Below are positions 37,630-50,260 of a stretch of DNA of 64,000 bases, piece by piece. Position numbers and translations under genes: made by a program. Each line of letters opens with the position of its first letter. The stretch's first letter is position 1. Source of the stretch: Sipunculus nudus (taxonomy: Eukaryota > Annelida > Sipuncula > Golfingiida > Sipunculidae); assembly GCA_026874595.1 (NCBI GenBank), contig CM049322.1, forward strand, positions 7,053,900 through 7,117,899. The letters run 5' to 3'. The notes under the pieces were generated by a model. That model did not search any database, was not told where the DNA came from, and saw nothing but the letters and a program-made list of their open reading frames with translations.

Positions 37630-38785
37630 TGTTATGCAATAACATTGGACACATAAATATCTGCTTTCAAGTCATGAATGCAGATAGTGGATGGAGGATC
37701 GTTTTTGTTTGCAAGCACGTCATATTTGACTGTTTAGCATCCACATCTTTTGGATTCCTTGCATACCCAACGTTACCATCACCGTCACAACAATAACACA
37801 ACCTGTAAAACATAAATAATAAAATTCAATCTAAGTCACTCTTATAGATTTTATAATTGAGTAAACGGCTGGCATCTATTCTACTCGAAATATACGATGG
37901 TTTATTTAGTCAAGCCTTCCTATACTCATGTGTAAATCAGTGGGCAGATTAATATACACAAATTTTGATTACATAAATAATTTGGTTTATTAAATGATTA
38001 TGTAATCAGGAATTTATTGCTGATCTAATTAATTTATATTTATTTGTTTAGGTTTAAATGGTCGATTCTATTGCCCGGAGCGCAAACTAAGAATGTGTTT
38101 ATACTCGCCGCAAAACAGCTACAACAAGCTGATACAACTCTTTATATATCCGCATTTTAAGGAACAGAATAAATGACCATAGCCGTTTTTAAGATGATAA
38201 CTCCTGAATTTATCAGTATTACAAAAAAAGAGGCTGTAGTATCATTTCACCAATTTTCATTTGAATATTTTAGACCACTGAATATCCATTATTGGTATAA
38301 TAAAATTACATGGCATTGTTATTACAGCAAAAGGCTTAATATGATTAAAGTTCTAATTGTGAGCATTGTTGGACATTTTTATATAGATTTAGTTTACATC
38401 ATGTATAGTAAAGCCCTTTCTATAATTATAAGGGTACAAGTGTGTGCGTACGTATTAAGATAACATTATAGTTATTCTCTATATCGCAGTGAACACTACA
38501 TACCCCGCCTAGGGCTCCTTAGTCATAACACACTGATATAGGAAAAATATAATTATTAATACTCTAGGCAAACTAATATGGAACAGGAATATAAGAAAAT
38601 AAATAAATGTCCCTTGTAACTTTTATAAATTGTGTAATTAAAATGTTTCTGATTAAGATCAAGTCTTATACAGAAAAATACCATTTTCTTGCTATATACA
38701 TGTAATGTATGGATAATAATAATAATAAAAATAAAAATCCATCTCTGTTGTATCTCATCTTTGTACATCTGATAAAAAAACTCCG
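37630..38785 (-). pseudogene. FkbM methyltransferase pseudogene (copy 2)
   Basis: 37630-37806 matches the first ~60 codons of FkbM exon 2 (30.58-30.80 kb), including the acceptor and the start of the anchor, but no catalytic motif follows. 38720-38785 matches exon 1, with ATG and the AACAGAG end kept. The donor there reads ATGGAT where copy 1 has GTAATT, so splicing is lost. The intervening intron and downstream flank (to 39.25 kb) also align with copy 1. Confidence 0.72.
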
Positions 38786-39339
38786 ATAGATGTATATATG
38801 AAAGGATATGATGACAAATACGAAATTTGCGCTTTATGTCTTTACAATGTTCTGCCTGAAAGGACACATATTTAAAATCTCCAGTACAGCCTCTGTACTT
38901 TTAAAATGTGTTGAGTGATAAAACCTGTGATTACATCTTACATGTGCCCCATTTAAAATACTTGCGGGTATCAGAATAAGTCCTTCTTTATGGAGGCAAT
39001 ACACTGCAGTGTGTTTCTTCTCTTCATATAATGTTTACAAAGCTCGTCAAAAATTAAACTCTAACAACGGTGATTTACAGGTTTGCTTAGGCTTATATTC
39101 TAACCCGTGACAAACATACTACAAAATTTATAGGCTTTTAAGCGTACGAAGGTCAACTGGTTGATTAAGTCTGAAACCGAAAGTCCGCATAAAATTAGAC
39201 CTGTGGTTCTTATAGCAGAACAAAGGTTACAGTGACATTATGTCGGGTTTACACATTATTTTTACAGAAACCTCATTGTATATTGTTCAATTAGACTTTT
39301 GTAGGTACATTTATAACCAATCGTGCACAAATATCCTAT

Positions 39340-39780
39340 AAGGACCTCAAGGCATTTCCTTTCACATATATTTTAGGATATAGATCAAAGAGATTTGTTA
39401 AGGACCTCCGTGGATTTACAGCTAGAGGTTTAAAGGTCCTACGGTTACGGTTTGTGCCCTATTGACTGCCACAACGTATTATTTAAAGGTCTCAACAATA
39501 AAGAGAAATGAATGCCTAAAATTCAAGAGGTACCGCAGGTGCCATTGGTCTGCAGGAACAGATAAAAACCTCCATGATCAATATGAATGCAAAGAATCAT
39601 GGGGATCAATTTATAAATTATTCAGATATTAGATCGTTTGTATCAATTTGTATCAGAGGATATAGGTCACAGAAACCTTTTTTCTGGTTTCCAAGGAGAT
39701 TATTTTAGAGCCTCTGAGATTTCAGGTTAGAAGGTTCTAGGTCTAATCGTTAATATGTATATATGAGGCTGTTACGTGAA
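39340..39780 (-). repeat. Interspersed repeat, inverted relative to 60.2-60.4 kb
   Basis: AATCATGGGGATC, TTTGTATCAA, GGATATAGG and TTTCCAAGGAGA at 39.59-39.71 kb match, in order, the reverse complement of 60.23-60.41 kb. Divergence is high. Confidence 0.55.
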
Positions 39781-40544
39781 TATTATTTTGTTTGTAAACG
39801 TCAATATTTTCCACACAGAATTTTATAGTATTGACTGTTAACGAAAGAGCAAGTTCAAGTTCTTGCTCGAATTTGTCTGAGGTATTCCCATATATGCGGT
39901 ACAAATCGAAGCTACTCACCCTTTTAAGGTCATAAAATAATCAACTATTAAGAAAAGGTCTCGTTCATAGTTTTAACAACATCCGAAAATTAAAAATTGA
40001 ATAAATAAAGACGAACAACGGTTGAAACGCCCTCTCTGCTTGGCCTGTGTCACTCCTATTCATGAGCCGTCTGTTTTACTCTCGGTAATTGGATCATATC
40101 AGGACCATCTGTCAAGTTTTCATTCGAACAGGAACAAAAATAAATAGAAGGCTGACACGTCAACAGCTAGCAAATGGTTAATAATTAACGTCTTTGTTCG
40201 GCTTTGACCGGAAGCTAACCAAGACTACGTATTGGGCTATGCCCCTTGACATTTCATATGTTTAAACACTTGGTTACGCAGTTTCGTAAATATCCTCGGC
40301 TAATGGCCTATTCAAGAATAATATGGTCCAAAAAAGTATAGCAATGTATAAAAACTCGCCATTAGAAAAATAATGAATATAGAACGAATCAACGTCGCAG
40401 ATTATACAAAACCGAAAACAAATGGAACGCAATTGTCTTTTGTTTTGTGCCATTGCTACGTTTTTTTAAAAGAAGAAACTTATTTGAAAGCCGTTTGAAG
40501 TGTGCCGGTATTATATCATTGAGGTCGTTGGGTGTGTTGTAGCG

Positions 40545-40700
40545 GTGTTAATTTTTACTGTTGGGAGGACACAAAATGTCCGTTGTCCTGAATAGCGGGG
40601 TGTCCGCCCCAGAGAGATTCTGAATGAAGACGTTTCATTGTTTCTGCGACAGTCCGTTACACGAAGTGTCCGCCCAATAGGGGTGTCCGCAACCTAGGGT
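40545..40700. repeat. Probable end of a DNA transposon with GTGTCCGC repeats
   Basis: GTCCGTTGTCC, GGGGTGTCCGCC, CAGTCCGTTACAC, AAGTGTCCGCCC and GGGGTGTCCGCAA occur within about 125 bases. Such subterminal arrays are common near ends of pogo-like elements. No partner terminus found. Confidence 0.35.
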
Positions 40701-41194
40701 TTTACTCTTCACTTTGAACTTTATGGAGACGCTTTTCACACGGTGCTCCCCAAACACACATCTGCAAACGGTGTTGAGCAAGCAGCGCGACCGGCCTCAC
40801 ACCGGGTCACACTTTGTCACACAAAGCATAAAATCTCTCTTAATCATATGAAAAAGTAAACGGGGTCATCCCCAAAGAGATTTTTATATATTTCTTTTTA
40901 ATCAATTTGTCACATGTAACGAAAGCTTACCGCCAAATCGCGGTGAGACAAGAGGCACGTTCGGCATTCAAGGTATCAACCACTTTAGAATTCGAATTCG
41001 ACTTAATGGGCCGACTAAACAGGAATTTGAATCATCTGAGAATTGGCTGTCGCATAATTTTCATTATATTAATCTGTAGAACCTACTTATGTCTCCCAAT
41101 TATATTCAACTATCGCCAAAATTCGGAACTACTGCTTTTTTTAAACCTCGTAAAAGGGGGCCGTGTATATAAAATTTGCATTATAATCTGATCA

Positions 41195-41198
<4 letters not shown>

Positions 41199-41245
<47 letters not shown>
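41199..41245. repeat. (AT)n-(TG)n microsatellite
   Basis: AT run of about 32 bases directly followed by seven TG units. Confidence 0.95.
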
Positions 41246-41679
41246 ATATATACTGTGGAAGTGGTTAATTTGGCGCGTCTGAATTTTCGCGCTTTTTCCA
41301 TTTTACTGCATTACCGCAGTTCGAATTTTCGCGCAAATCAGTATGTATAGGAATTTAATTTGTATCAAATTATCGAAATATTAAAACGATTACAAAGCGG
41401 CTGGCAAGCGGCTGGCTCTCAGTCGTACTTCAAATACATTTGGAGAGCGGTTCTAAAGGTCTTCAAAGGCTATTTGTTTCACAGTTGTTTCAACAAAACA
41501 CTATTCAGCGGGGTGGTTTTGGCTGATATCACTTATAACAAAGCAGATAATTCTGTCTCCATATTTTAAAAGTTTACCTCTAGCTTCATGAAAATGAAAA
41601 TAGTTATAACTTGACCTAAGTGTACGAGTAACTTAGTACAACAGGATAAGTAAGTGGATTCCATCGAAAGGAGGGCCTT

Positions 41680-43875
41680 ATATGTAAGAGATATGAGCAG
41701 GGAGTGTGAATTACACACGTTCAGCCTTGACATAATCAAGCTAAGACTTTTCGCAGTTATTTGCGGATACGTCAACGAGTGATCAGAGTAAAGTAAGCAC
41801 TGTGACATAAAGCGTTTTATCTAATTATAAAACAATGAAACGCAAATTCCGCACTTTCAAAGCCGAGGGAAAGCGGGTGCATATATTAATCAAGGTACGA
41901 TTGTTTACTTTCTGTAATTGATTATGAAAATGTTTATTCACTATTAACTTTAAGCTGTCCTTTAGATTCATTTATGAATATCATTTTCACAAGTCTCTAT
42001 ATTGCTTATATTAAGATTTAGATTAGCAGGTGGAAATTATGTGTACATCCAGGTAGCATCTGCATGGAGAGCACATTTCAATTGGTGTTTTCTCATGTTT
42101 CCTAACGACATAGTATAATGGGAAATGAAATTGGTCTCAACACAGAACCGTGGGGTACACTGTATTTCAGAAGGAAAAATAATATGTAAAGTAATGAAGA
42201 TGAGACACACCCTGAGTGTCCAAAACGATGAAGATAAAGCGCACCCTGAGTGGCAATCGTGGTGAAGATGAGGCACACTCTGAGTGTCAAACGTGGTGAA
42301 GAGGAGGCACACCTTTAGTGTCAAACATGGTAAAGATGAGGCACAACCTGAGTGTCAAACGTGGTGAAGATAAGGAGTGTAAAACATGATGAAGATGAGG
42401 CAAACCCTGAATGTTAATGGAGGTGAAAATGAGGCACAACCTGAGTGTCAATGATGGTGAAGATGAGGCACACTTTGAGTGTTAAACGTGGTGAAGATGA
42501 GGCACAACCTCAATTTCAATGGTAGCAAAGATGAGGCACACCCTTAGTGTCAAACCTGGTGAAAATGAGGCACAGCCTGAGTGTAAAATATGGTGATGAT
42601 GAGGCAACCCTGAGTGTTAAACATGGTGAATATGAGGCAAACCCTGAATGTCAATGGTGGTGAATATTAGGCACACCTTGAGTGTCAATGCTGGTTAAGA
42701 TGAGGCACACCCTGAGTGTCAAACATGGTAAAGATGAAGCACACACTGAGTGTCAAACATAGTAAAGATGAAGCACACCCTGAAAGTCAAACCTGGTGAA
42801 GATGAGGGACATGCTGAGTGTCAAACATGGTGAAAATGAGGCACACCCTGAATGTCCATGGTGGTGAAGATTAGGCACATCCTGAGTGTCAAAGGTGGTG
42901 TAAATGAGGCACATCTTGAGTGTTTGAAATGGTGAAGATGAGGCACACTCTGAGTGTTAAACGTAGTGAAGATGAAGCACACCCAGAGCGCGTTACATGT
43001 GCATGGCTTTTATACTCGTGTGGCAGGATTAATCAAATAAGCTTTTCTCAGATGTAGATGTAGGAACATATAAATTTGAGCATAGAGACATTTTTTTTCT
43101 ATGAGATATCAGTCAATAAATTCCCATCCCATTAAAATGCGTGATTGTGTTATATCCCACTCAAAAAGACTGGTCATCGTTTTTCTCAGGGCATGAATCG
43201 TACCGTTGTTTACTTTACAGCGGCGACAGGTGGTCATCTTGACAATGATTTACCTTCTTCAGCCCCTGCAGCAATGTAGTGAATATGCTTATTATCTGTG
43301 AAAGGCAGCGCCATACATGTGGTCGTAAAGCCCTTATCCATGAGCATGTGGCTCTACACGTGTACATATATAATAACTGTGTCATGTCACTATGTCAAGC
43401 GGTTAATATGATCTAATATGAGGTGCTGTAAATGAATCTTGGTCGTATTCAATACCTAAACATTTAATTTTGCGCTATCGAACATTCATCCTGAAATAAA
43501 ACAAAACAGACGTTAGTAAAATTACTAAAAAGCAATGTTAAGTAAAACGTAAAAATAATAATATTATTAATATTAATTCATATATGTCGATAACTTTATT
43601 TTCTTGTATAAAGCCGTATTCTTTTGAATTGGCCACATAGAATTTCTTTCTCGCTTTTCTTAGGATTGTTTATACAAAATTGATACGATTAAATATTTAT
43701 AATGAAATGATCCCGTCAGCACAAATTATAAACGAGTTCAGACATAAGTAATAGCTAAGTATTTTTTTGGGAAGAATTTCAAAGCAACTTATCTAGGCAA
43801 TCCAATTCCCGATAATTTATAATTTATTTATTATAAAATAAATAATGATATAAAATAAATAAGTAACATAAATGC
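41680..43875. repeat. Composite repeat, fullest copy
   Basis: Block A (41.68-42.15) matches 12.45-12.95 kb. Block B (42.19-42.99) is the minisatellite. Block C (43.0-43.87) matches 20.6-22.0, 22.3-23.1 and 58.88-59.28 kb. Frames at 41566, 42037 and 42102 are repeat shadows. Confidence 0.8.
42190..42990. repeat. 34-bp minisatellite array (~24 units)
   Basis: The unit approximates GATGAGGCACACCCTGAGTG followed by TCAAACATGGTGAA. About two dozen diverged units are in head-to-tail order, with occasional shortened units. Related short arrays are at 12.97-13.16 and 59.60-59.83 kb. Confidence 0.92.
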
Positions 43876-44099
43876 ATTTTGATATTAGGACACAATTACA
43901 TATTAATATACACAATTACAAGTACATTTGTCTTCCCAAGTTCAAAATAACTTAAATACTCTAACATTAAAAACTGTTCTATTACAAAATATATTAACAT
44001 ATGAAATAATTTTAACTTATATATTTATAGAGTGTAGCATTAAAATTAATGTTTATATTTTTATGTATATTGAATAGGAAAAAGAAGTGAGTATGGACA

Positions 44100-44930
44100 T
44101 TTTTAATTGGTTTTTATGTATATATCGTGGAGCATGTGTTTTCCTTATCTGTCAATTTCCACAATTGTGTAGTGGGCAAAGTTTTTCCAACGGCAAACTT
44201 GCTGCATCCAGAAATTGTTAACCGCAATAAAACTGGTCAATGGACAAAATTGGCAAAAGCTTTGTCTTATCCTTCACTCCCGCTCTATTTTTTGTCAGTT
44301 CTATTGGAACATGCCCCAGTTCTTGTTTTAATTTTCTTGTTCATGTAACACGGTTACAATTAAAAGAATTTACCAATTATTGGTTTAGCGAATGCAGATG
44401 TAATGATACGAACCAACTAATGTATTACAGCAGGAAGCTCTTAATATCGTTTCTTTGCATTCGAAAAAACTGTGGAAGAGGTTAATAGATGTCTGCAATA
44501 GGCGATCTATGGTCAAGACCACGATGCAACATTTCATTTTGTAAGGATTTACATGATATGTGACTGAAGCAAAGGTTTCAATATTCTTGTTTTGTGGCTC
44601 CCGATTATCTCATATTCCGCGCCAGATTTACTTCCATACTGCTGTACATCTGAAATTATGTATAGCTCAATCATTTCTCAATGAAACCAGATTTTCCCAA
44701 ACCCGCTTCGTCCAATTCTTTTTCAGCTCCTGTGCATTTCCACGTCATTAATGTTAATTTCTGGGCTCATAGCACTTGTGAAAGATGGAAATCTTTCTGG
44801 ACTCTTCTTTTAAAGGAGCACAACAGCAGCGTCAAATTCTTGCTAATAGCTACGGTTGTTTGCCTTTAGTTTAAGGACCAGCATTTTAGGTTGTCTAAAA
44901 TAGTTGGGGTACAGTCAAAACAACTCCTTT
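44100..44930 (-). pseudogene. Possible decayed transposon protein
   Basis: Minus-strand frames at about 44.15-44.35 kb read KLKQELGHVPIELTK and KTKLLPILSIDQFYCG, broken by stops and shifts. They look like remnants of a long mobile-element protein, with no family I can name. Plus-strand frames here (44127, 44240, 44560, 44681) are antisense shadows. Confidence 0.25.
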
Positions 44931-45482
44931 GAGGAAAAGCTAACACGTTAACTGAAAAAATGGAGGCAGAAGATACAAAAAACGAGCACACCACTAAGAC
45001 GTCACATGTATCAATTATTGCAGAGATATCCTTAGAGAGTGGAATTACACAGCCATATTGGTCGATGACTTCATGGAGTTTTCTTGGATTAATGAGTTTA
45101 ACATTTGCCTCCTAGTGCTTTGACTGAAATATAAATTACTATTGAGTTATTATATTCTAAAATAATTGGTAAATAATGATATATCAATAAGTTACTTATA
45201 ATTGTTGAATGCTATTGACACATCATTGGCAACAATATTTGATGTTACAATATGATGGTTCAATAATCCTATACCTGAAAACCTGTTATATAGTTGATGA
45301 CATGGGTGTGAATGTTAACGTTAGCTAAGTCTACAAACAAGAGAAAGTACAGTATAAAAGATGTGAAAAAATAAAATAATAATCTTCAGAATGCATCACT
45401 TCAATAAAGTTAAAGCAGTGAAGCGTTATAAGTCTTATGTCTCCATGTAATTTCTTCACGATTTTAATTGTTGTGTGTGCAA

Positions 45483-45488
<6 letters not shown>

Positions 45489-45541
<53 letters not shown>
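45489..45541. repeat. (TA)n microsatellite
   Basis: Perfect TA run of about 53 bases. Confidence 0.95.
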
Positions 45542-45543
<2 letters not shown>

Positions 45544-47327
45544 AAATCATTGAAAATATATTTATTATCTCAACTAGTTAACAATTGCAAAAGACTATCT
45601 ACTAAAACATGCCTTACACCAAGGTTTCCTTCAGAACAACATTCTGAACACGTAGTCCCGGTAACCTTCCGGGAACACGTGGTTTGTAACATCAAACATT
45701 CGGCAAGTAAGAAGCAAACAAATAAGGTAAGAAATCTATAGTTTAGAAGTGGATAAAGATTGCACTTGGAGTAAAGAATAGTTTAGAATATTTGACACTC
45801 AGATCTAAGGTTACAAGGTTTGTAAACAATTGTTTTCTCAAGTCAATTTCTGTAATCTAAATTTAAAGATGCTACTGTGACACCATGTATGGTGAATATG
45901 CTTTTATATCTCCATTTCACATATTATAGGAAGAAAGAAGACTTGACAAAGACTTTTAAAAAACATGTATATGAATTTGGATGAGACTGATAGTCGGTGA
46001 TATCAGACTGTTAACCACACCTTTTTTCTACTTAAAGGATTGAATTTCACATCTCATACACTGTGTATACAGTCACATAAATTAACAATGCGTTAATGTA
46101 TACAACGCACATATTTGATTAATATCATTTATCTATAATTCAAAATTTGAATATATGAATTCCAAATTCCTCAAATAATATATGCATGAATTATATTTCT
46201 TTACATAAAACAAGTATTGTTCTTGTTTTTCTAAACAAAATTATATTTCTGTCTACTACGATTTTATTCTTATCTTTATTTTCCAAATAAGTAGTAATCT
46301 TATATTTCTGTTTTGCTATTATATGGTCAATTTCTTTTCTATATCTTTTAATCTTTTTGAAACACATGACGGTCAATTACTTCTGTTGTGATTAAATCAC
46401 TTTCTACTATAGTAAAAACACATTTTAAATGTATGCAAATGTAAAGGTCTTTGGAAGTGATGGAAAGAAACCATCCGACCAATATTCTGCTAAGGTTAAA
46501 CCAGGCAAGTTAATCATATTTTATTCAATTGAGTATATAATCACAAAATCAGTTTACGGGCTAAAAAAATTGGTTAGCATATATAATTATGAAGCATTGA
46601 GCAAAATTCTTTTGAATACACTTTCATTGACCTCTCCCAGTTAACATTATCATCCTGCATAACGATGCATTTGAAATAAGAAAAAAAAACACTTATTTAC
46701 TTGTATTTTAACCAGGATAATATCAAACGGAGTATAAGAAAGGTCTAGATAACAGGTGCCGATGTGGGATATAAAAATACATGCATGTGCTAGAGAAAAA
46801 ATATTTTAAATACATTGACGGGGAAATATGACACAGTCTGAGAAACTTAGCTGTTGGTCAGATACAATAATTTCATCGCATCCTCTTCTAAGATGCAAGC
46901 AAATATAACGACCAATTGAACGAGCTAAAAAAAATTTGCGGCTTACCTAAATAAGTATGAAATAGAATACCGATAAAAATACTCTGAGAGTACACCACCT
47001 TATGATGAAAATTAATTTTGGCTACCAAAAGGTGGTGATCATATATGAACTAAAAGTTGGTAAACAACTTTCAATGTAACTTACAATCTCTAAGAACACC
47101 CTCTTTGCCTTGCTTATATGTGACCTAAAATTGCCTTAGATCTAGTACCCTAATCATGATAAATGTACCTCCAGAGATCAATTGCATTTATAAACTGCAC
47201 CATAATGTCTAGGTTCAATACAAAAAAGTAAACAGGCGATTTGATTTTAAGAGAACAGGTGTTATTTTTTTTTAGGAAACATATTATAAAATGAATACTT
47301 ATTTACATGTCTTCTGTGATTTGTATA

Positions 47328-47516
47328 TAGCCTTGATTTGTGCATATCCTTAAATTTCGATCTTCATTATTGCTCTTTTGTTCGCATTTTGCTCACCAAT
47401 TCGATAAGGAGTAAAGATGTTACCTTGTATGTGATATTCAGGTCCTTACCTAAACAGGGAAACGTTGATGATTATATATGGACATTTATGATTCATATTT
47501 CATACTTCCATACTAG
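47328..47516 (-). pseudogene. FkbM methyltransferase pseudogene fragments (copy 3)
   Basis: 47330-47425 matches the KIDIQGYE region of the intact exon (30.15-30.24 kb). 47480-47516 matches its 3' end (29.875-29.908 kb). The pieces are in the wrong order relative to the intact gene and most of the coding region is gone. Confidence 0.65.
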
Positions 47517-48129
47517 TTAAATATTAACTCTGATGACGGTGCCTTACAGTCTTGCCTATGCAAATATTTGAACCCGTTGCAAACAAAATATAACACCAAT
47601 AAGCTTTACGTGTGGCCCCGACGCCACCTACACAGAAATGACCAGCGTGGCAAACTAACGGCACATGACGACACGGTTGAGCGCGTGTGCATGAATACTA
47701 ATTAACCCCTCCCCCCCACCACCACCACCCTCCCTCTGTATAACGGTGATCGGCGTTTCAAAGGTGCATTCCATGATACCTTCCATAATGTACTTTTACA
47801 TCATACAAAAATAAGGAATACCAAGGGGCGCTATGGCCTTTAGCCGCAAGACGCAAAATAAGTTAATAAAATTAGTTAGATTGCGTGTTGCGGGGAAGTC
47901 AAGCAGAAAACAAGTTATACATACATATGACCTTTCATTAACCCCGATTTAGTTACCAAGACTTTTACTTCGATCAGTACCAGTATAAACATCATTAGCG
48001 TATCACTGCAATATATATTAATCCATATATATCGAATCTGGTCCCGTTAAAAATCACTCGTACATTTTCTAACAAAAACCATTGAGAGCGTTAGCAACGG
48101 TCAGTCAACCACCAAGCTTAAAAGCTAGC

Positions 48130-48610
48130 GGGCAAGTTATATGGTCAAGAATGGACAGGCTGCGCCAGTCCCTGGTCAACTGAATGTTCTCAATGTGAAT
48201 CCAAGCACTATACATGAAGGTTGCTCGACCTCTTGAAGACTATGGCCACTGTAAGCTCTTGAGTCTTCACCAGAAGCCTACAAAAGCTCGCGTAGCCTAG
48301 TAACCAGGTATGTTTGTGTGATAGGTCTTGCCCGACCTTTTTTATTTCTGTACAGGAGTGCTTGACTGTCGGAGTGCGCTGGGATTTCCTGAATATGCGA
48401 CCTGAGATAATACACGGCACAAACCGGCGAATAAGCGACACTGATCACGGGGATTTCCAAGACCCTTTCTTTGTATTGAATTGTCTTTCTGCGAGTCACG
48501 CAAAGAATCATTTGCCATTCCGTAAATGCAATTGCATTCATTAAATGCCGTCTTTCCCGTGACTTAATTTTTGGGACTTGGTTTCCCTTACGGGATAATG
48601 CTCTGAAACC
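48130..48610 (-). pseudogene. Tyrosine recombinase remnant
   Basis: The open part (48613-48278) reads KTIQYKERVLEIPV, SPVCAVYYLR and RPITQTYLVTRLREL. After a frameshift AYSGHS appears near 48.23-48.26 kb and DWRS near 48.16-48.18 kb. This order resembles the catalytic half of DIRS-type recombinases. Expected RRGG after GHS is not readable. Confidence 0.6.
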
Positions 48611-49129
48611 CACAAAGCAACATCATTCTAGGACATCAAAATCAACTGTAAAGACATCCTGTATAGAAGCTTAAACAAGATACCCAGTTTCCTTTGATAT
48701 GTGTGTCCCTAAAATGACAAGAATACCTCTTGTCCGAGTGGCAAACAACTCGCATGATTTCCCAGGTTCATTTGTGCAAAAGTTACTGTAGATTTGTGAC
48801 TATTCTGTTATGATTCTGTTTATGCAAGTATACCACAGCATTCAGATAGTTTTCAATAATTGTATATCGAATAGTTCTAGCCATGTAAATGACATACCTT
48901 GATATATGTTCCGGAGTTGTCGGCAAGGGTGCCTCATTCGTTATTTTACAGAATCGCAAGTAGTGTTCCTACTGACTCAGACGCGTTATTGATGATGAAT
49001 CAAACCGGGCCTTGCATCTTACAATAATAACCTGGGTGTCAAAATCCTGTTTCAGTTTCTCTGAAAATACGATCACGTTAGTTGCTATATCACAATATCT
49101 AGCACAAGTTGTACAAACTATTCTGGGTC

Positions 49130-49310
49130 GCTTTATTGACTCAGCGCGCCAGCTACTGAATTATCATGCGTGTCTATGTACCTCGCGGGTGTATAAAAGT
49201 TGTTTCTCACCGCTAACAAACAGCTGCCGGAGCCATCCCATTGCGACTTTATTACGGCTGCGGCCTGTATTAAGCATGTACATCACTTATGTATTATCAG
49301 TAAAAGCAAC
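49130..49310 (-). pseudogene. RNase H remnant
   Basis: The minus strand reads VAFTDNT, a stop, VMYMLNTGRSRNKVAMGWLR, then after a shift YIDTHDNSVAGALSQ. TDN and the terminal D-x-x-A-x-x-LS motif are typical of retroelement RNase H. It lies antisense to a 167-codon plus-strand frame that is therefore spurious. Confidence 0.6.
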
Positions 49311-49929
49311 CACCTGTTTGTTTCGCCCCATCATTCAGCAGCCATCAACATGTGATACAACACTAGTACATATATATTTCCGTCGGCCGATTCTGGCATA
49401 CGAGGGTACACCACCAAGGAGAGTCACGGACCCACGCTGGATATACCGGATTACCCTGTTCCCAGACACCTGCGAAAAAGGCATAATTACAATATGCACC
49501 AACTCCCTAATATAATGCATCGTAATGAAAGCACACCTCCGTATATTGATGGGTATCAATTATTTATGCCTTGCCATTAAACCAAGATTCAAAATTGAGC
49601 AGCCACAGAATATCTTTACGGAATTCCACGTTTAACCGTACTGTATGATCCCATTCTAACACAGGGTTAGTAAAATAAATTATCTTGCGGGGAAGGTGCG
49701 TCCACCTCGAAATACCATTGAACAGTATGCCAAAGGAGCTTGAAGATATAGTTTTTTAATTTCTGAAATTTCTGTAATTTATCAGCTGACAAATTTAATT
49801 CCATATCCAAACTGTCCACCATTATACTCAAAAAATTATACACATGTTGGGCGATTGTTTGTTATTTCATGATATGCCAAAACCCAAAGTTTATTAAAAG
49901 CCTAATAAGACACAACTCACCCTGTTTAC

Positions 49930-50225
49930 ACTTCTAATAACCGTCGGCGATAACAAGAAAATCGTCCAGATAATAAATTACAAGGGTTTCCCTTGTTGAG
50001 CTTTGTTCTAACAATAAAATTTGATAGTCTTGTGTAAAGGAAAGGAGCACATTTGAGTCCAAAGCACAAACAGTTGTCAGTATGAAACTTTGGTCACTCT
50101 GATTCATTTGCGAACTGACAGGATATACCTTGATATTTCCTGTGGTTTGGGTAAAATCGCAAACACCTATAAGCCTTAGCGATTTCCACAACACTGAAAT
50201 AACACCCCGGCGGCATGAGTTTCAC
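49930..50225 (-). pseudogene. Reverse transcriptase remnant
   Basis: The minus strand shows PPGCYFSVVEIAKAYR and RKYQG, then LCFGLKCAPFLYTRL, and in another frame IYYLDDFLVIADGY. These match RT motifs A, B and the YLDD box in the right order and spacing, with at least one frameshift. Confidence 0.7.
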
Positions 50226-50260
50226 CACATCATCTAAAGAACAATAAAAATTATTGACAG

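Larger units (their letters stand above)
45100..47620. repeat. Diverged segmental duplication around FkbM, copy 3
   Basis: Aligns with 25.7-26.35 kb (shared CAATAAAGT/CAATAAATA and TAATTTCTTC/TACGATTTTAATTGTTGT), then jumps to 28.57-29.8 kb, then to scrambled FkbM pieces, then to 32.00-32.10 kb. It lacks the 2.1-kb insert with the pogo-like element. Confidence 0.7.
48130..50260 (-). mobile_element. Decayed DIRS-like (tyrosine-recombinase) retrotransposon
   Basis: Read on the minus strand, the order is reverse transcriptase (50.22-49.93 kb), RNase H (49.31-49.13 kb), tyrosine recombinase (48.61-48.13 kb). An RT-RH gene combined with a tyrosine recombinase instead of a DDE integrase defines the DIRS/Ngaro group. 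All three are broken by stops and frameshifts. Terminal repeats were not found and the 5' part (gag) was not identified. Confidence 0.65.

Noticed and set aside
49012-49515. 167-codon plus-strand frame, one of the longest in the window
   Set aside because: Antisense to the RNase H remnant of the DIRS-like element; composition is not protein-like and no start or splice context is convincing.
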